Positions 1 to 9,247 of a DNA stretch of 54,623 bases are shown here, in pieces. This DNA comes from Trinickia soli (GTDB lineage: Bacteria > Pseudomonadota > Gammaproteobacteria > Burkholderiales > Burkholderiaceae), in the NCBI RefSeq assembly GCF_002879855.1, contig NZ_PNYB01000033.1, forward strand, positions 1-54,623. The letters run 5' to 3'. Position numbers and translations under genes: made by a program. The first letter of the stretch is position 1, and every line of letters starts with the position of its first letter. The notes beneath the pieces are model-generated. The model searched no databases. It was not told the DNA's origin and was given only the letters and a program-made list of their open reading frames with translations.

Positions 1-317
1 GTCATGATTCGGCTCCTGTTGAAGAACGAGGCGGATTGCCTCATTCGCCAACATAAAGCCGCGTGACCGGCCTCTCCCTGACCTCCAGCGCCGGACCGTA
101 GCCCCTACCGCGCGAGCGGTTTAGTCCGCCGGCCATGCGCCGCCGTCCGTCCACCGTCTTAGGCGATACGGTCAAACGGCAGGTCCGCCCACAAAGACGT
201 CGCTCCAATGGCGAGTATGGTGCGTCCTTTCCCATGCCGGGGACGGACAAGACCCACCGACAAACGCTGTTCTCGTCCGCCTTTCAGTTGAGAAAGCGCA
301 CCACCCAATCAACCCGC
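1..317. other. Non-coding or unassigned stretch
   Basis: I see no convincing gene here. Short open frames exist on both strands, but they have no recognisable domain and no ribosome binding site. The stretch lies downstream of the minus-strand acyltransferase gene and probably holds its 3' flank. No hairpin followed by a U-run was found. Confidence 0.4.
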
Positions 318-1193
318 TCAATACACCGACGCCATCCCCGGCGGCCGGTGCTTAAAGCGTCGATGCACCCAGTAATACTGCTCGGGAAATTTCGCGACCT
401 GTTCTTCGAGGAATGTATTCATGCGACGTGCATCGACTTCATCATTCCCCGACGGAAAATCCAGAAGCGGCTCGAAAATCGTCAACTTATACCCCTCATA
501 GTTCGGGAGTACCTCGGTCACAAAGGGAACAACCCGAGCCTGCCCCAGTCTCGCGAGACGCGAAACAGCAGTAAGCGTGCAGGCGGGAACGCCGAAGAAT
601 GGAACGAACACAGAGTTCTCGACGCCCTGATCCATATCCGCAGCGAGCATGACGGGTGTGCCCGAACGCAACAAGCCCACGATCTTTCTGGCGCTTGTCG
701 CGCGCTCGATCATCTGTGCGCCGAATCTGCCGCGTTGCCGCTTGGCCACGTCGCACATACCTGCGTTTGACATACGCGTATACAGGGACGCCACCGGAAA
801 CTGCGTCGAATAAAGCATGCAGCCCACTTCGATGCCAACAAAATGAAAGCCCATGAAGATGGTCGGCGGCGCGTCACGGTCATCGAGATCAATTTTGCTT
901 TCAATCTGTACGATGTTTTGGATCGAACGCGCGCTACCAAACCACTGGACACCTCGCTCGAGATAGCTGCGAACGACATGGCGAAAGTGCTCTCGTGCGA
1001 GCGTATCGAGCTCGTGGCTGGACTTCTCGGGGAAGCATAGACGCAGGTTCACGAGGACGATGTGCTTGCGGCGGCTCGGAAGCGCATACAGTGCCGTGCC
1101 GACAACCATCCCGAGCCGTGCGACGAACTTGTAGGGAAGTACCGAAAGCGTGCGCAGCAATGCCACGATGAGCGCAAGGCTGATGCGTTCCAA
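318..1193 (-). CDS. LpxL/HtrB-like lysophospholipid (lipid A) acyltransferase
   Basis: Probable inner-membrane acyltransferase adding a secondary acyl chain to lipid A or an aminolipid. The 291 residues open with a hydrophobic segment (about 5-40). The HX4E catalytic signature is present at H117 and E122 (HFVGIE), and the family's C-terminal YYWVHRRFKHRPPG pattern is intact. Length fits the 290-310 residues usual for the family. The start is a TTG preceded by GGGGACA; the next in-frame ATG would remove part of the membrane anchor. It stands alone, so which paralogue it is (LpxL, LpxM or ornithine-lipid OlsA-like) cannot be fixed from sequence alone. Confidence 0.85.
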   Translation of the reverse strand: MERISLALIVALLRTLSVLPYKFVARLGMVVGTALYALPSRRKHIVLVNLRLCFPEKSSHELDTLAREHFRHVVRSYLERGVQWFGSARSIQNIVQIESKIDLDDRDAPPTIFMGFHFVGIEVGCMLYSTQFPVASLYTRMSNAGMCDVAKRQRGRFGAQMIERATSARKIVGLLRSGTPVMLAADMDQGVENSVFVPFFGVPACTLTAVSRLARLGQARVVPFVTEVLPNYEGYKLTIFEPLLDFPSGNDEVDARRMNTFLEEQVAKFPEQYYWVHRRFKHRPPGMASVY

Positions 1194-1512
1194 AGATTTG
1201 TCCCCTGGTGTGGTGGAGAGGCGGGAAGCGAAGTCAAATGCCGGGCACGCGACGTTTCTGTTCGTCGCTGCTCCGTCGACATGGTTCCGCTCGAGATATC
1301 AGCCGTGGACCATCCGGTACCGACGTGATCATCAGATTCGGGGAACGACCTTGCGAAGTGACGGAGTATACCGGACGGCGAAGGTTCGACCTACCCCGAT
1401 GATTCTCGGAACGCGGACGCCCAAGGCATGCTTTCACCTGCATCGAGCCGTTGTTCGACGATGTCCGTGAGTCCATTGAGCATCTGAGCGACATGCTGCT
1501 CTGCGCCCGTCG
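1194..1512. other. Unassigned intergenic stretch
   Basis: No supported gene. On the minus strand an open frame ending at 1391 reads through into the LysR gene's 3' end in another frame. Its last 40 or so residues look protein-like, but it has no start of its own and I recognise no family. It could be a decayed gene end or chance. Confidence 0.3.
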
Positions 1513-2418
1513 CTAGTCGAAGTACGGCTTCAACACCGTTTCGATCCAATTCATGAAGGCCCGGACCCGCTGCGACATGTTGCGCCGATGGGCCACGACG
1601 AGCCACGCGTCGAGCGGCTTCGGGCGCAGGTCGGGCAAAATCTCCACCAGCGCGCCGCGTTCGATGTGACGTGCGAGCCCCGAATATCCCGCCTGGATCA
1701 GCCCAATGCCGGCAATCCCCGCTGCATGGTAAGTCTGCACGCTGTTGACCTGCATCGCGCCGGGCAGGGAAAGCGACGCATATCCATTGCCGTCCGGATA
1801 TTCCCACCCCGTCAGTTTGGCGCCGAATGTCCGCGTGTAATGCACCATCTGATGCCCTTGGTTGAGCAAGTCATCGAGCGTATGCGGCGTGCCGTACTGT
1901 GCCAGATAGCCCGGGCTAGCCGCGTTGATCATGCGCAGCTTGCCGAGCGGCCGAGCGATGAGCGATTCATCGACGACCGGTCCCAACCGAATCACGCAAT
2001 CGAACCCTTCCTGCACGAGATCGACGCGGCGATCGGTACTGGAAATTTCAAGTTCCAACCCGGGATGCGCCGCGATAAATTGCGGTATCGCGGGAATGAC
2101 GACGCTTTGCGCCAGTTCCGTCGACATGTCGACGCGCAGTCTTCCCCGTAACGCTGCCCCATTGCCCGAAAACATCGATCGCAGCTCTTCCACTTCGGCC
2201 AGCAGATCGCGTGCGCGCGAATAGAACGCGCGTCCATCTTCGGTCAGCTGGACGGTCCGCGTGGTCCGATGCAGCAGAGCTACGCCCATCTCACGTTCGA
2301 GTTCGCGGATCACCGTGGAGACGCGTCCCTTCTGGATGCCCAGGCTTTCAGCCGCACGCGTAAAGCTCGTCAGTTCGGCGACACGGGCGAAGATCAAAAG
2401 CGCGTCAAGGTTCTGCAT
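1513..2418 (-). CDS. LysR-family transcriptional regulator
   Basis: DNA-binding regulator of 301 residues, the normal LysR length. The N-terminal winged helix-turn-helix (about 3-62) contains the typical FTRAAESLGIQKGRVSTVI helix pair and the RTTRTVQLT wing. The remainder is the periplasmic-binding-like effector domain (about 90-295). It is divergent from the flavodoxin-like reductase gene at 2537 with 118 bp between the start codons, so that gene and perhaps the following aldo/keto reductase are its likely targets. The closest architecture is the CrgA/DsdC-like group common in Burkholderia. The effector is unknown. Confidence 0.92.
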   Translation of the reverse strand: MQNLDALLIFARVAELTSFTRAAESLGIQKGRVSTVIRELEREMGVALLHRTTRTVQLTEDGRAFYSRARDLLAEVEELRSMFSGNGAALRGRLRVDMSTELAQSVVIPAIPQFIAAHPGLELEISSTDRRVDLVQEGFDCVIRLGPVVDESLIARPLGKLRMINAASPGYLAQYGTPHTLDDLLNQGHQMVHYTRTFGAKLTGWEYPDGNGYASLSLPGAMQVNSVQTYHAAGIAGIGLIQAGYSGLARHIERGALVEILPDLRPKPLDAWLVVAHRRNMSQRVRAFMNWIETVLKPYFD

Positions 2419-2536
2419 TGTTCATCCTGGGAGAAACGGAGCGTTCAATTTGCCGTCATTTATAACTCAATCGCGACTCAGTAGAGTGCGTTCCCATGTC
2501 GTCCGCAGTGGACACATTGCACAAAAGGGAACAGTC
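2419..2536. promoter_or_regulatory. Divergent LysR / reductase promoter region
   Basis: This 118-bp gap separates the LysR start from the reductase start and should hold both promoters. A short dyad ACTC-AGTA-GAGT at 2476-2487 is the only symmetric element seen and may be part of a LysR site. The assignment rests on position, not on a proven motif. Confidence 0.35.
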
Positions 2537-3127
2537 ATGACTCAGCACGCTTCGCCGGTTAGAGCCGTTGTCGTCTACCACTCTGGATATGGGCACACCG
2601 CACGCATGGCCACGGCCATTGCCGAAGGCGCCGGCGCCGAACTCGTCGCGATCGATAGCGAAGGAAACCTCGCCGCGCACGCCTGGGAAATGCTTGCCGC
2701 CGCCGATGCGATCCTGTTCGGTTCGCCAACCTACATGGGCGGCCCTAGCTGGCAGTTCAAGAAGTTCGCGGATGCATCGTCGAAACCGTGGCTCGAAGGG
2801 ACCTGGAAAAACAAGGTCTTTGGCGGCTTCACCAATAGCGCGAGCATGAACGGCGACAAGCTCAATACGCTCGAATACTTTGTCCTGCTCGCCGGGCAGC
2901 ACAGCGGCATCTGGGTCAGCATGGATATCAAGCCGGCCAACATGAAAGCCTCGCTGCGCGACGACCTCAATCGTATGGGTTCCTATCTCGCGCCCATGGC
3001 GCAGACGCCTGCTGATGCGTCGCCCGACGAGATGTCGCAAGGAGATCTGGAGACTGCACGCCGCTATGGCACACGCGTCGCGATGATCGCCGGACAGCTC
3101 GTGTCGGGAAGATCCCAAAGCAACTGA
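2537..3127 (+). CDS. WrbA-like flavodoxin-fold NAD(P)H oxidoreductase
   Basis: Predicted cytoplasmic FMN-dependent reductase of 196 residues, probably acting on quinones or similar electrophiles. The N-terminal phosphate-binding loop (VVVYHSGYGHTARMA, residues 9-23) and the GSPTYMGG flavin loop are clear and match the WrbA/flavodoxin family. The open frame extends further upstream, but the ATG at 2537 is the first one downstream of the divergent promoter and is preceded by AAAGGGAAC. It is followed 73 bp later by an aldo/keto reductase, so the two may share the LysR-controlled promoter in a detoxification unit. Confidence 0.85.
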   Translation: MTQHASPVRAVVVYHSGYGHTARMATAIAEGAGAELVAIDSEGNLAAHAWEMLAAADAILFGSPTYMGGPSWQFKKFADASSKPWLEGTWKNKVFGGFTNSASMNGDKLNTLEYFVLLAGQHSGIWVSMDIKPANMKASLRDDLNRMGSYLAPMAQTPADASPDEMSQGDLETARRYGTRVAMIAGQLVSGRSQSN

Positions 3128-3200
3128 AATCCAGACGCGCGGGACGCGACAGCCGCGACTCTGCCGCATTTTATTCGGCCAATCTTTGAAGGGCATCGCA

Positions 3201-4274
3201 ATGAAATATAAGCAACTCGGCCGCACCGGCCTGTATGTCTCCGAGCTGTGCCTCGGCACGATGACGTTGGGCGGCAATGCGGACGCCGGCATGTGGAAGG
3301 CGATCGGCGAACTGGGGCAGAAGGAGGCGAACCAGCTGATTGCCCGCGCGGTCGATGAGGGGATCAATTTCATCGACACCGCCGACATCTATTCTTTTGG
3401 GCAGTCTGAACGCGTTGTCGGACAGGCGTTGCGAGACATCGGCGTGCCGCGAAGCGAGATTGTGCTGGCTACAAAAACCGCCGGCGTCATGGGCCCGAAG
3501 CCGAACCAGCAGGGGGCGTCGCGTGGCCACATCATGGATTCCGTGCAGAGAAGCCTGGAGCGGCTTCAAGTCGACCATATCGACCTTTACCAGATTCACG
3601 CCAACGATTCCGTCACGCCGATCGAAGAAACGCTGCGAGCGCTCGACGATCTCACGCGGCAGGGCCTCGTTCGTTATGTGGGCGTTTCGAATTGGCGCGC
3701 GGGCAAGATCGGTAAAGCGCTCGGGTTCAGCGAAGCGCTACATGCCACGCGCTTTGAAACGCTCCAGGCCTATTATTCGATTGCCGGACGTGACGTGGAG
3801 CGCGAACTGGTGCCGCTCGTTGTCGAGGAACGGATGGGGCTGCTGGTCTGGTCGCCGCTTGCAGGCGGATTGCTTTCGGGGAAGTTCGGCCCCGGCTCAC
3901 AAACCGAGGGAGGTTCACGGCGAACCCACTTCGATTTCCCGCCTGTTGATCTCGAGCGGGCTTGGCCGTGTGTTGCGCAGATGCGCGTGATCGCCGAGGC
4001 GCGCGGTGTTTCAGTTGCCCGGATCGCACTCGCCTGGCTTCTTGCCAAGCCGCATGTCACGAGCGTGATTATCGGCGCCAAACGCGTCGAACAACTCGAA
4101 GACAATCTTGGCGCCGTCGATCTCGTTCTTACCGACGAAGAGCTTGCGCGTCTTGATGCCGTGAGTGTTCTGCCGCCTTCGTATCCGGACTGGATGATCG
4201 GGCGTCAGGATGCGGGCAGGCGGCCGTTACCTTTCAAGTCCGATGGGTCGAATCAGAAGCGGCAAGAACAGTAG
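3201..4274 (+). CDS. Aldo/keto reductase
   Basis: NADPH-dependent carbonyl reductase of 357 residues with the TIM-barrel AKR layout. The catalytic tetrad is visible as D59 and Y64 (DTADIY), K92 (ATKTAG) and H133 (YQIHAND). The C-terminal cofactor motif IIGAKRVEQLEDN is also present. The sequence resembles the YajO/Tas-like (AKR11/12) branch. The start at 3201 (MKYKQLGRTG) is the standard family N-terminus; an upstream in-frame TTG at 3186 is less likely. It sits downstream of the flavodoxin-like reductase on the same strand. Substrate unknown. Confidence 0.9.
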   Translation: MKYKQLGRTGLYVSELCLGTMTLGGNADAGMWKAIGELGQKEANQLIARAVDEGINFIDTADIYSFGQSERVVGQALRDIGVPRSEIVLATKTAGVMGPKPNQQGASRGHIMDSVQRSLERLQVDHIDLYQIHANDSVTPIEETLRALDDLTRQGLVRYVGVSNWRAGKIGKALGFSEALHATRFETLQAYYSIAGRDVERELVPLVVEERMGLLVWSPLAGGLLSGKFGPGSQTEGGSRRTHFDFPPVDLERAWPCVAQMRVIAEARGVSVARIALAWLLAKPHVTSVIIGAKRVEQLEDNLGAVDLVLTDEELARLDAVSVLPPSYPDWMIGRQDAGRRPLPFKSDGSNQKRQEQ

Positions 4275-4350
4275 AAAACGTTGCAGGCGAGGCTCGCACC
4301 GCCGTCGCAAGTTCACGAATGCGTGCCGCCAGCGCCGGAACGCCCGAACG

Positions 4351-4998
4351 TCACTGCGCTTCGGAGATGATCTGCCTGATTGCCTGCTCGAAGACTTCGG
4401 CGGGCTGCCCGCCGCTCACCAGATAGCGCCGGTTGAAGATGATGGCCGGCACCGAATGGATGCCCATGGCCTGATATTCCTGTTCTTCTGCGCGAACTTC
4501 GTCCGCGAATTGCCCGCTTTCGAGCACTTCGCGCGCGGCTTCGGCGTCGAGCCCGACCGAACCTGCCGCCTCGATCAAAACGTTGCGGTCGCTCGGATCT
4601 TTCCCGTCGGTGTGGTAGGCCTTCAGCAAGGCGAGCTTGAGCGTAACCTGCTTGTCTTCGTGTTTCGCCCAATAAAGCAGACGGTGCGCGTCGAACGTGT
4701 TGTAGACGCGTTTGCGTTCGCCGAATCGGAAGCCTACCTCGGCACCCCGCTCGCGGATGGTCGCCTGGGTCTCGGCGATCTGCTCCGGCGTACGGCCGTA
4801 CTTTTTGCCGAGATACTCGACGACGTTCTCGCCTTCCGGCCCCATGTCCGGATTGAGCTCGAACGGATGCATGGCGATTCGTGCATCGACATCGCGGCCG
4901 ATGTGCGCAAGCGCTTGCTGAAGCGACGAAAGCCCGATTGCACACCATGGACATGCGACATCGGAAACGAAATCAATTTCTAACGATTGTGCTGTCAT
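4351..4998 (-). CDS. DsbA-family oxidoreductase, FrnE-like
   Basis: Cytoplasmic thioredoxin-fold protein of 215 residues in the FrnE/2-hydroxychromene-2-carboxylate isomerase-like branch of the DsbA superfamily. The redox motif C16-P-W-C19 lies after the first beta strand (DFVSDVACPWC), followed by a helical insertion and the cis-proline region SVPAIIF. No signal peptide is present, which separates it from periplasmic DsbA. The frame runs open upstream, but the ATG at 4998 starts at the domain edge. It converges with the aldo/keto reductase. A role in oxidative stress is likely from the family, not shown here. Confidence 0.88.
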   Translation of the reverse strand: MTAQSLEIDFVSDVACPWCAIGLSSLQQALAHIGRDVDARIAMHPFELNPDMGPEGENVVEYLGKKYGRTPEQIAETQATIRERGAEVGFRFGERKRVYNTFDAHRLLYWAKHEDKQVTLKLALLKAYHTDGKDPSDRNVLIEAAGSVGLDAEAAREVLESGQFADEVRAEEQEYQAMGIHSVPAIIFNRRYLVSGGQPAEVFEQAIRQIISEAQ

Positions 4999-5145
4999 TG
5001 CTGTCTTCCTACGGGGTGCGGTTTGAGGGCGCAGCCGGATGGCCGCCGAATCGTTTGGAGCGTAGCATGTTGCTGCAAACGTCTGCACGCAGGCAAAGAA
5101 CGACCCTTGCGTTGACCAGACAAATCCGCCCGGGAGAACGGCGTC

Positions 5146-5766
5146 GTGTATATCGGTGAACGTTTCAACAGCATTACGCACCTTGTCGGTGTCGTATTGT
5201 CCGTGGCCGGGCTGGCGGCGCTCGTGACCATGGCCGCCATTGCCGGGGACGCATATAAAGTCGTAAGTTTCAGCATATACGGGGCAATGCTGCTCGTGCT
5301 CTACACGATCTCGACGCTTTATCACAGCGTGCGGGGCCCGCTGTTGAAAGCCGTGCTGCAGAAGTGCGACCACGCCGCGATTTATTTGCTCATTGCGGGG
5401 AGCTATACCCCGTTTACGCTCGTCACGCTGCGTGGGCCGTGGGGATGGACGCTGTTCGGCGTGAGCTGGGGATTGGCTGCGCTAGGCATTGCGCAGGAGC
5501 TCACGCTCGGGCGAAGAACCCGTAGCATTTCGATGATGCTGTACCTGCTGATGGGCTGGCTCGCGCTCGTGGCAATTCGTCCGTTGCTGCATGCGTTGCC
5601 CGCGGCGGGGGCGGCGTGGCTGCTGGCGGGTGGGCTGATTTATAGCGCGGGGATCTACTTCTTCATCAACGATGAGCGCATTCGTCACGGACATGGCATC
5701 TGGCATCTGTTCGTGTTGGCGGGCAGCTTATGTCAGTTCGTCAGCGTGGCGGGGTACGTTGCTTGA
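5146..5766 (+). CDS. trhA: TrhA / hemolysin III family membrane protein
   Basis: Inner-membrane protein of 206 residues with seven predicted hydrophobic segments, matching the PAQR-like hemolysin III (YqfA/TrhA) family involved in membrane energetics and fluidity homeostasis. Conserved features are the N-terminal ERFNSITHLVG, the STLYHS motif, KCDHAAIYLLIAGSYTPF and the C-terminal HGIWHLFVLAGS, which carry the family's putative metal-binding His and Asp residues. The start is GTG at 5146 with GGGAGA 8 bases upstream. It is followed after 44 bp by a P-type H+-ATPase on the same strand, likely co-transcribed. Confidence 0.9.
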   Translation: MYIGERFNSITHLVGVVLSVAGLAALVTMAAIAGDAYKVVSFSIYGAMLLVLYTISTLYHSVRGPLLKAVLQKCDHAAIYLLIAGSYTPFTLVTLRGPWGWTLFGVSWGLAALGIAQELTLGRRTRSISMMLYLLMGWLALVAIRPLLHALPAAGAAWLLAGGLIYSAGIYFFINDERIRHGHGIWHLFVLAGSLCQFVSVAGYVA

Positions 5767-5810
5767 AGGGTTGCGATGTACGCGTGGGACATTGCGATAC
5801 AGGAGAATCC

Positions 5811-8183
5811 ATGAGCCCAGGCGCAGCGAGCGAGGCCGCTCCGGCAACCGGTGCGGCGAGGTCGTCGGAACCATCGCAGGCGGCCGGTCTGAGCAGCACC
5901 GAGGTGCGCCGCAGACTTACCGAGTCAGGCCCGAACTCAATGCCGGACATTTCGGCGCGCCCGCTGCGCATGGCGCTCGGGAAGTTCTGGGCGCCAGTGC
6001 CGTGGATGCTTGAAGCCGCTATCGTGCTGGAGTGTGCCCTTGGAAAATTCACTGAAGCAGGAATCATTGCGGGGCTCCTCGTGTTCAACGCCGCACTCGG
6101 GCTCTTACAGGAGAGCCGCGCGCAAGCGACGCTGACTGCGCTGAAATCGCGACTTGCGCTCAACGCGTCGGTTCGGCGCGACGGAGCATGGTCGATCGTC
6201 CCGGCTGCGGATCTGGTGCCGGGCGATGTGGTCAAGCTATCGCTGGGCGGCGTAGTGGCGGCCGACATGAAGCTCGTCTCGGGCAACGTACTGCTCGACC
6301 ATTCGATGCTTACCGGCGAATCGGTGCCGATCGAAGCCGCGGCCGGCGCGCAGACATTTGCCGGTGCGCTCGTACGACGCGGTGAAGCGGTGGCGGTGGT
6401 GACCGCGACCGGTGCGCATACCCGCTTTGGCCGCACGGCGGAGCTGGTCCGCACTGCGCGCGTTGTGAGTTCGCAACAGAAGGCGGTATTGCACGTCGTG
6501 CGCAATCTGGCGATATTCAACGGCGTCGTCATTGCGATGCTTCTTGCCTGCGCGCTGTATCTTCACATGCCGCTCGCCGATATCGTTCCGCTCGTGCTGA
6601 CAGCCCTGCTTGCGTCGATCCCGGTTGCATTGCCGGCCACGTTTACGCTATCGGCCGCGCTCGGCGCGCGCGCCCTGGCAGCGCGCGGCGTGCTGTCCAC
6701 GCGCCTGACTGCCGTGGACGAGGCCGGCACCATGGACGTACTGTGCGCCGACAAGACGGGCACATTGACGCGCAACGAGCTGACCGTCGCGGCTGTCGAG
6801 CCGATGCCCGGCTTCGATGACCGACATGTGCTGACGCTCGCGGCGCTCGCGAGCGCCGAGGGCGGGCAAGACCCGGTCGACACCGCGATTCGCGCGGCCG
6901 CCGCGGGCCATGTCGCGTCCGATGCACCGACGCTGGTCAAATTCACTGCATTTGATCCGGCGAAGAAGATGTCCGAAGCAAGCGCCACCGATTCGACCGG
7001 CCGCACGCAGCGGATCGTGAAGGGCGCCTTCGCGGTCATCACGAAGCTTGCAGAGCCGTCGCCGACAGCGGCAGTGCTGGCCGAAGAACTCGAGGCGAAG
7101 GGCCTTCGGGTGCTCGCCGTGGCGGCAGGCGCACCCCAGGCGCTGAAGCTGGTCGGGATGGTTGCGCTGAGTGACCCGCCGCGCGACGATTCGGCCGCGC
7201 TTATTACGGAGTTGCACGCGCTCGGGGTGCGGGCCGTGATGGTAACCGGCGACGCGCCGGCGACCGCGGGCAGTGTCGCCCAGGCGGTCGGGCTTGACGG
7301 TGCCATCTGCCCGCCGGGCCCCATTCCAGACGGCGTGAAGCCGGAAGCATTCGCAGTGTTCGCCGGCGTGCTGCCCGAGGACAAATACAACCTCGTCAAG
7401 GCGTTCCAGCAGGGCGGCCATGTCGTCGGCATGTGCGGTGACGGCGCGAATGACGCGCCCGCGCTGCGCCAGGCGCAAATGGGCATCGCGGTGTCGACGG
7501 CGACCGACGTCGCCAAATCCGCCGCCGGGATGGTGCTCACGGAACCCGGGCTCGGCGGCATCGTGGCAGCGGTGAAGGAGGGCCGCGTGACGTTCCAGCG
7601 CATGCTGACCTACACACTGAATTCGATCACCAAGAAGATCGTGACTGCGCTTTTGCTGGTATTCGGTCTGGTCATGACGGGACGTGCGATCCTCACCCCG
7701 TTGCTGATGGTGATCCTGATGATCGCAGGTGATTTTCTCGCGATGTCGTTGACGACGGACGCCGTCGACCCCTCGCAGTCGCCGAATACGTGGCAAATCG
7801 GCAATTTGACGATTGCGGGCGTGGCCATCGGGGTCGCTCTGCTGGCTTTTTGTACCGGCGCGCTCGCCATTGGCCGGTTCGCGATGGATCTGAGCGCTGG
7901 CGCACTACAGTCCTTGACCTTCGTGGCCCTTGTCTTCGGCAGTCAGGCGACGCTCTACGCGATTCGTCAACGCCGGCGTATGTGGGGCTCCCGTCCCAGC
8001 CTGTGGCTGGTCGCGTCGTCGGTGACCGATGTTCTGCTTGCCGTGATCCTTGCCGTCGGTGGCATTGCGATGACGGCGCTTCCCGTCGCGGTGGTAGCGG
8101 GAATGCTTGCTGCTGCAGTGGCTTTTGCTGTCGTGCTGAACGCGCTGAAGATTCCCCTCTTCGCGCACTTGAGGATCGCGTAG
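5811..8183 (+). CDS. P-type (P3A) plasma-membrane proton-transporting ATPase
   Basis: ATP-driven cation pump of 790 residues. Visible in order are the actuator motif MLTGESVPI, the phosphorylation site DKTGTLT with Asp314, the nucleotide-domain motif VMVTGDAPATA and the hinge GDGANDAPAL. The transmembrane-4 stretch PVALPATFTLSAA and the transmembrane-6 Asp (MIAGDFLAMSL, equivalent to the proton-binding Asp of plant and fungal Pma1) point to H+ transport, not Ca2+ or heavy metals. No C-terminal autoinhibitory tail is seen. ATG at 5811 has AGGAG 5 bases upstream; an in-frame ATG at 5730 inside the upstream gene is unlikely. PPK2 follows 29-89 bp downstream. Confidence 0.92.
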   Translation: MSPGAASEAAPATGAARSSEPSQAAGLSSTEVRRRLTESGPNSMPDISARPLRMALGKFWAPVPWMLEAAIVLECALGKFTEAGIIAGLLVFNAALGLLQESRAQATLTALKSRLALNASVRRDGAWSIVPAADLVPGDVVKLSLGGVVAADMKLVSGNVLLDHSMLTGESVPIEAAAGAQTFAGALVRRGEAVAVVTATGAHTRFGRTAELVRTARVVSSQQKAVLHVVRNLAIFNGVVIAMLLACALYLHMPLADIVPLVLTALLASIPVALPATFTLSAALGARALAARGVLSTRLTAVDEAGTMDVLCADKTGTLTRNELTVAAVEPMPGFDDRHVLTLAALASAEGGQDPVDTAIRAAAAGHVASDAPTLVKFTAFDPAKKMSEASATDSTGRTQRIVKGAFAVITKLAEPSPTAAVLAEELEAKGLRVLAVAAGAPQALKLVGMVALSDPPRDDSAALITELHALGVRAVMVTGDAPATAGSVAQAVGLDGAICPPGPIPDGVKPEAFAVFAGVLPEDKYNLVKAFQQGGHVVGMCGDGANDAPALRQAQMGIAVSTATDVAKSAAGMVLTEPGLGGIVAAVKEGRVTFQRMLTYTLNSITKKIVTALLLVFGLVMTGRAILTPLLMVILMIAGDFLAMSLTTDAVDPSQSPNTWQIGNLTIAGVAIGVALLAFCTGALAIGRFAMDLSAGALQSLTFVALVFGSQATLYAIRQRRRMWGSRPSLWLVASSVTDVLLAVILAVGGIAMTALPVAVVAGMLAAAVAFAVVLNALKIPLFAHLRIA

Positions 8184-8272
8184 CACTGTTGTCGTTCTGG
8201 TGACATCGTGACATGGCGACTGTCGATAGATTGGCGGCAGCTGACGCCGCTTTGACCGCGAATGGGATCGAG

Positions 8273-9148
8273 ATGAAAACCTGGTCGGACGATTTTCGTG
8301 TGCAAGAGGGCGATGAAGTCAATCTTGGCAAATGGCCAACCAAGGTGGACCCCTTGTACACCTCAAAAGAGCACTACGAGGAACTGCTCACCGCGCACGT
8401 GGCGCGATTGAGTTCGCTGCAGCAACTCTTCTACGCATCGAACCGCCACGCGCTTCTGCTGATCTTTCAGGCCATGGACGCGGCCGGCAAGGACGGTGCG
8501 ATCAAACATGTGATGTCGGGCGTGAATCCGCAGGGATGCCAGGTTTTCAGTTACAAGCATCCCACGCCAGCCGAACTGGAACATGATTTTCTCTGGCGTA
8601 CCTCTCGCGATTTGCCTGCGCGAGGGCAAATCGGCATCTTCAACCGGTCGTATTACGAGGAAGTTCTGATCGTCCGCGTCCACCCCGAGATTTTGCTTGG
8701 GGAAGGACTGCCAAGTGCGTCGCCCGACAAGAAGACAATCTGGCAGGAGCGTTATAGGTCGATCGTGGATCTGGAGCGCCACCTCGATAAAAATGGCACG
8801 CGCATCATCAAGTTCTTTCTTCACCTGTCCAAGGCGGAACAACGCAGACGCTTTCTGGACCGTATCGACGATCCTGACAAGAACTGGAAATTCAGTGAAG
8901 CGGATATCGAGGAGCGCAAATTCTGGAATCAGTATAGAAAGGCATACGAGAAATGCCTTGCCGCAACGAGTACCCGATACGCGCCGTGGTACGTCGTGCC
9001 TGCCGACGATAAAAAGAATACGCGGTTGATCGTCTCTCAGATCATACTGGACGCACTCGAGTCGCTTAAGATGACCTACCCCTTGTCGACCGCAAGCCGC
9101 AAGCGGGAACTGCAGGCCATTCGCAGGCGCCTCGAAACCCGAGGTTAA
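8273..9148 (+). CDS. ppk2: Polyphosphate kinase 2 (PPK2) family protein
   Basis: Transfers phosphate between polyphosphate and nucleotides. The P-loop-like Walker A ([10 protein letters not shown]), the NRSYYE Walker B region and the lid Arg pair (QRRRFLDR) are intact, and the C-terminal [13 protein letters not shown] matches the single-domain PPK2 class. From the ATG at 8273 the product is 291 residues, starting KTWSDDFRV as usual for the family. An in-frame ATG at 8213 would give 311 residues but has no ribosome binding site. It is the third gene of a tight plus-strand array with TrhA and a proton ATPase, which suggests a link between polyphosphate, ATP supply and pH. Confidence 0.9.
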   Translation: MKTWSDDFRVQEGDEVNLGKWPTKVDPLYTSKEHYEELLTAHVARLSSLQQLFYASNRHALLLIFQAMDAAGKDGAIKHVMSGVNPQGCQVFSYKHPTPAELEHDFLWRTSRDLPARGQIGIFNRSYYEEVLIVRVHPEILLGEGLPSASPDKKTIWQERYRSIVDLERHLDKNGTRIIKFFLHLSKAEQRRRFLDRIDDPDKNWKFSEADIEERKFWNQYRKAYEKCLAATSTRYAPWYVVPADDKKNTRLIVSQIILDALESLKMTYPLSTASRKRELQAIRRRLETRG

Positions 9149-9247
9149 GTTCGAGTCGGACGGTCGACATCAACCAATCTCTAAAGCCACAGCACGGCTC
9201 GTCCGTTGCATCTGCATGATTCGGCTGTGCGGGCACGCGCAAACGCG

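Noticed and set aside
1391-1512. C-terminal-looking minus-strand frame beyond the LysR gene
   Set aside because: No start, no ribosome binding site and it overlaps the LysR gene in another frame; kept only as a note in the intergenic entry.
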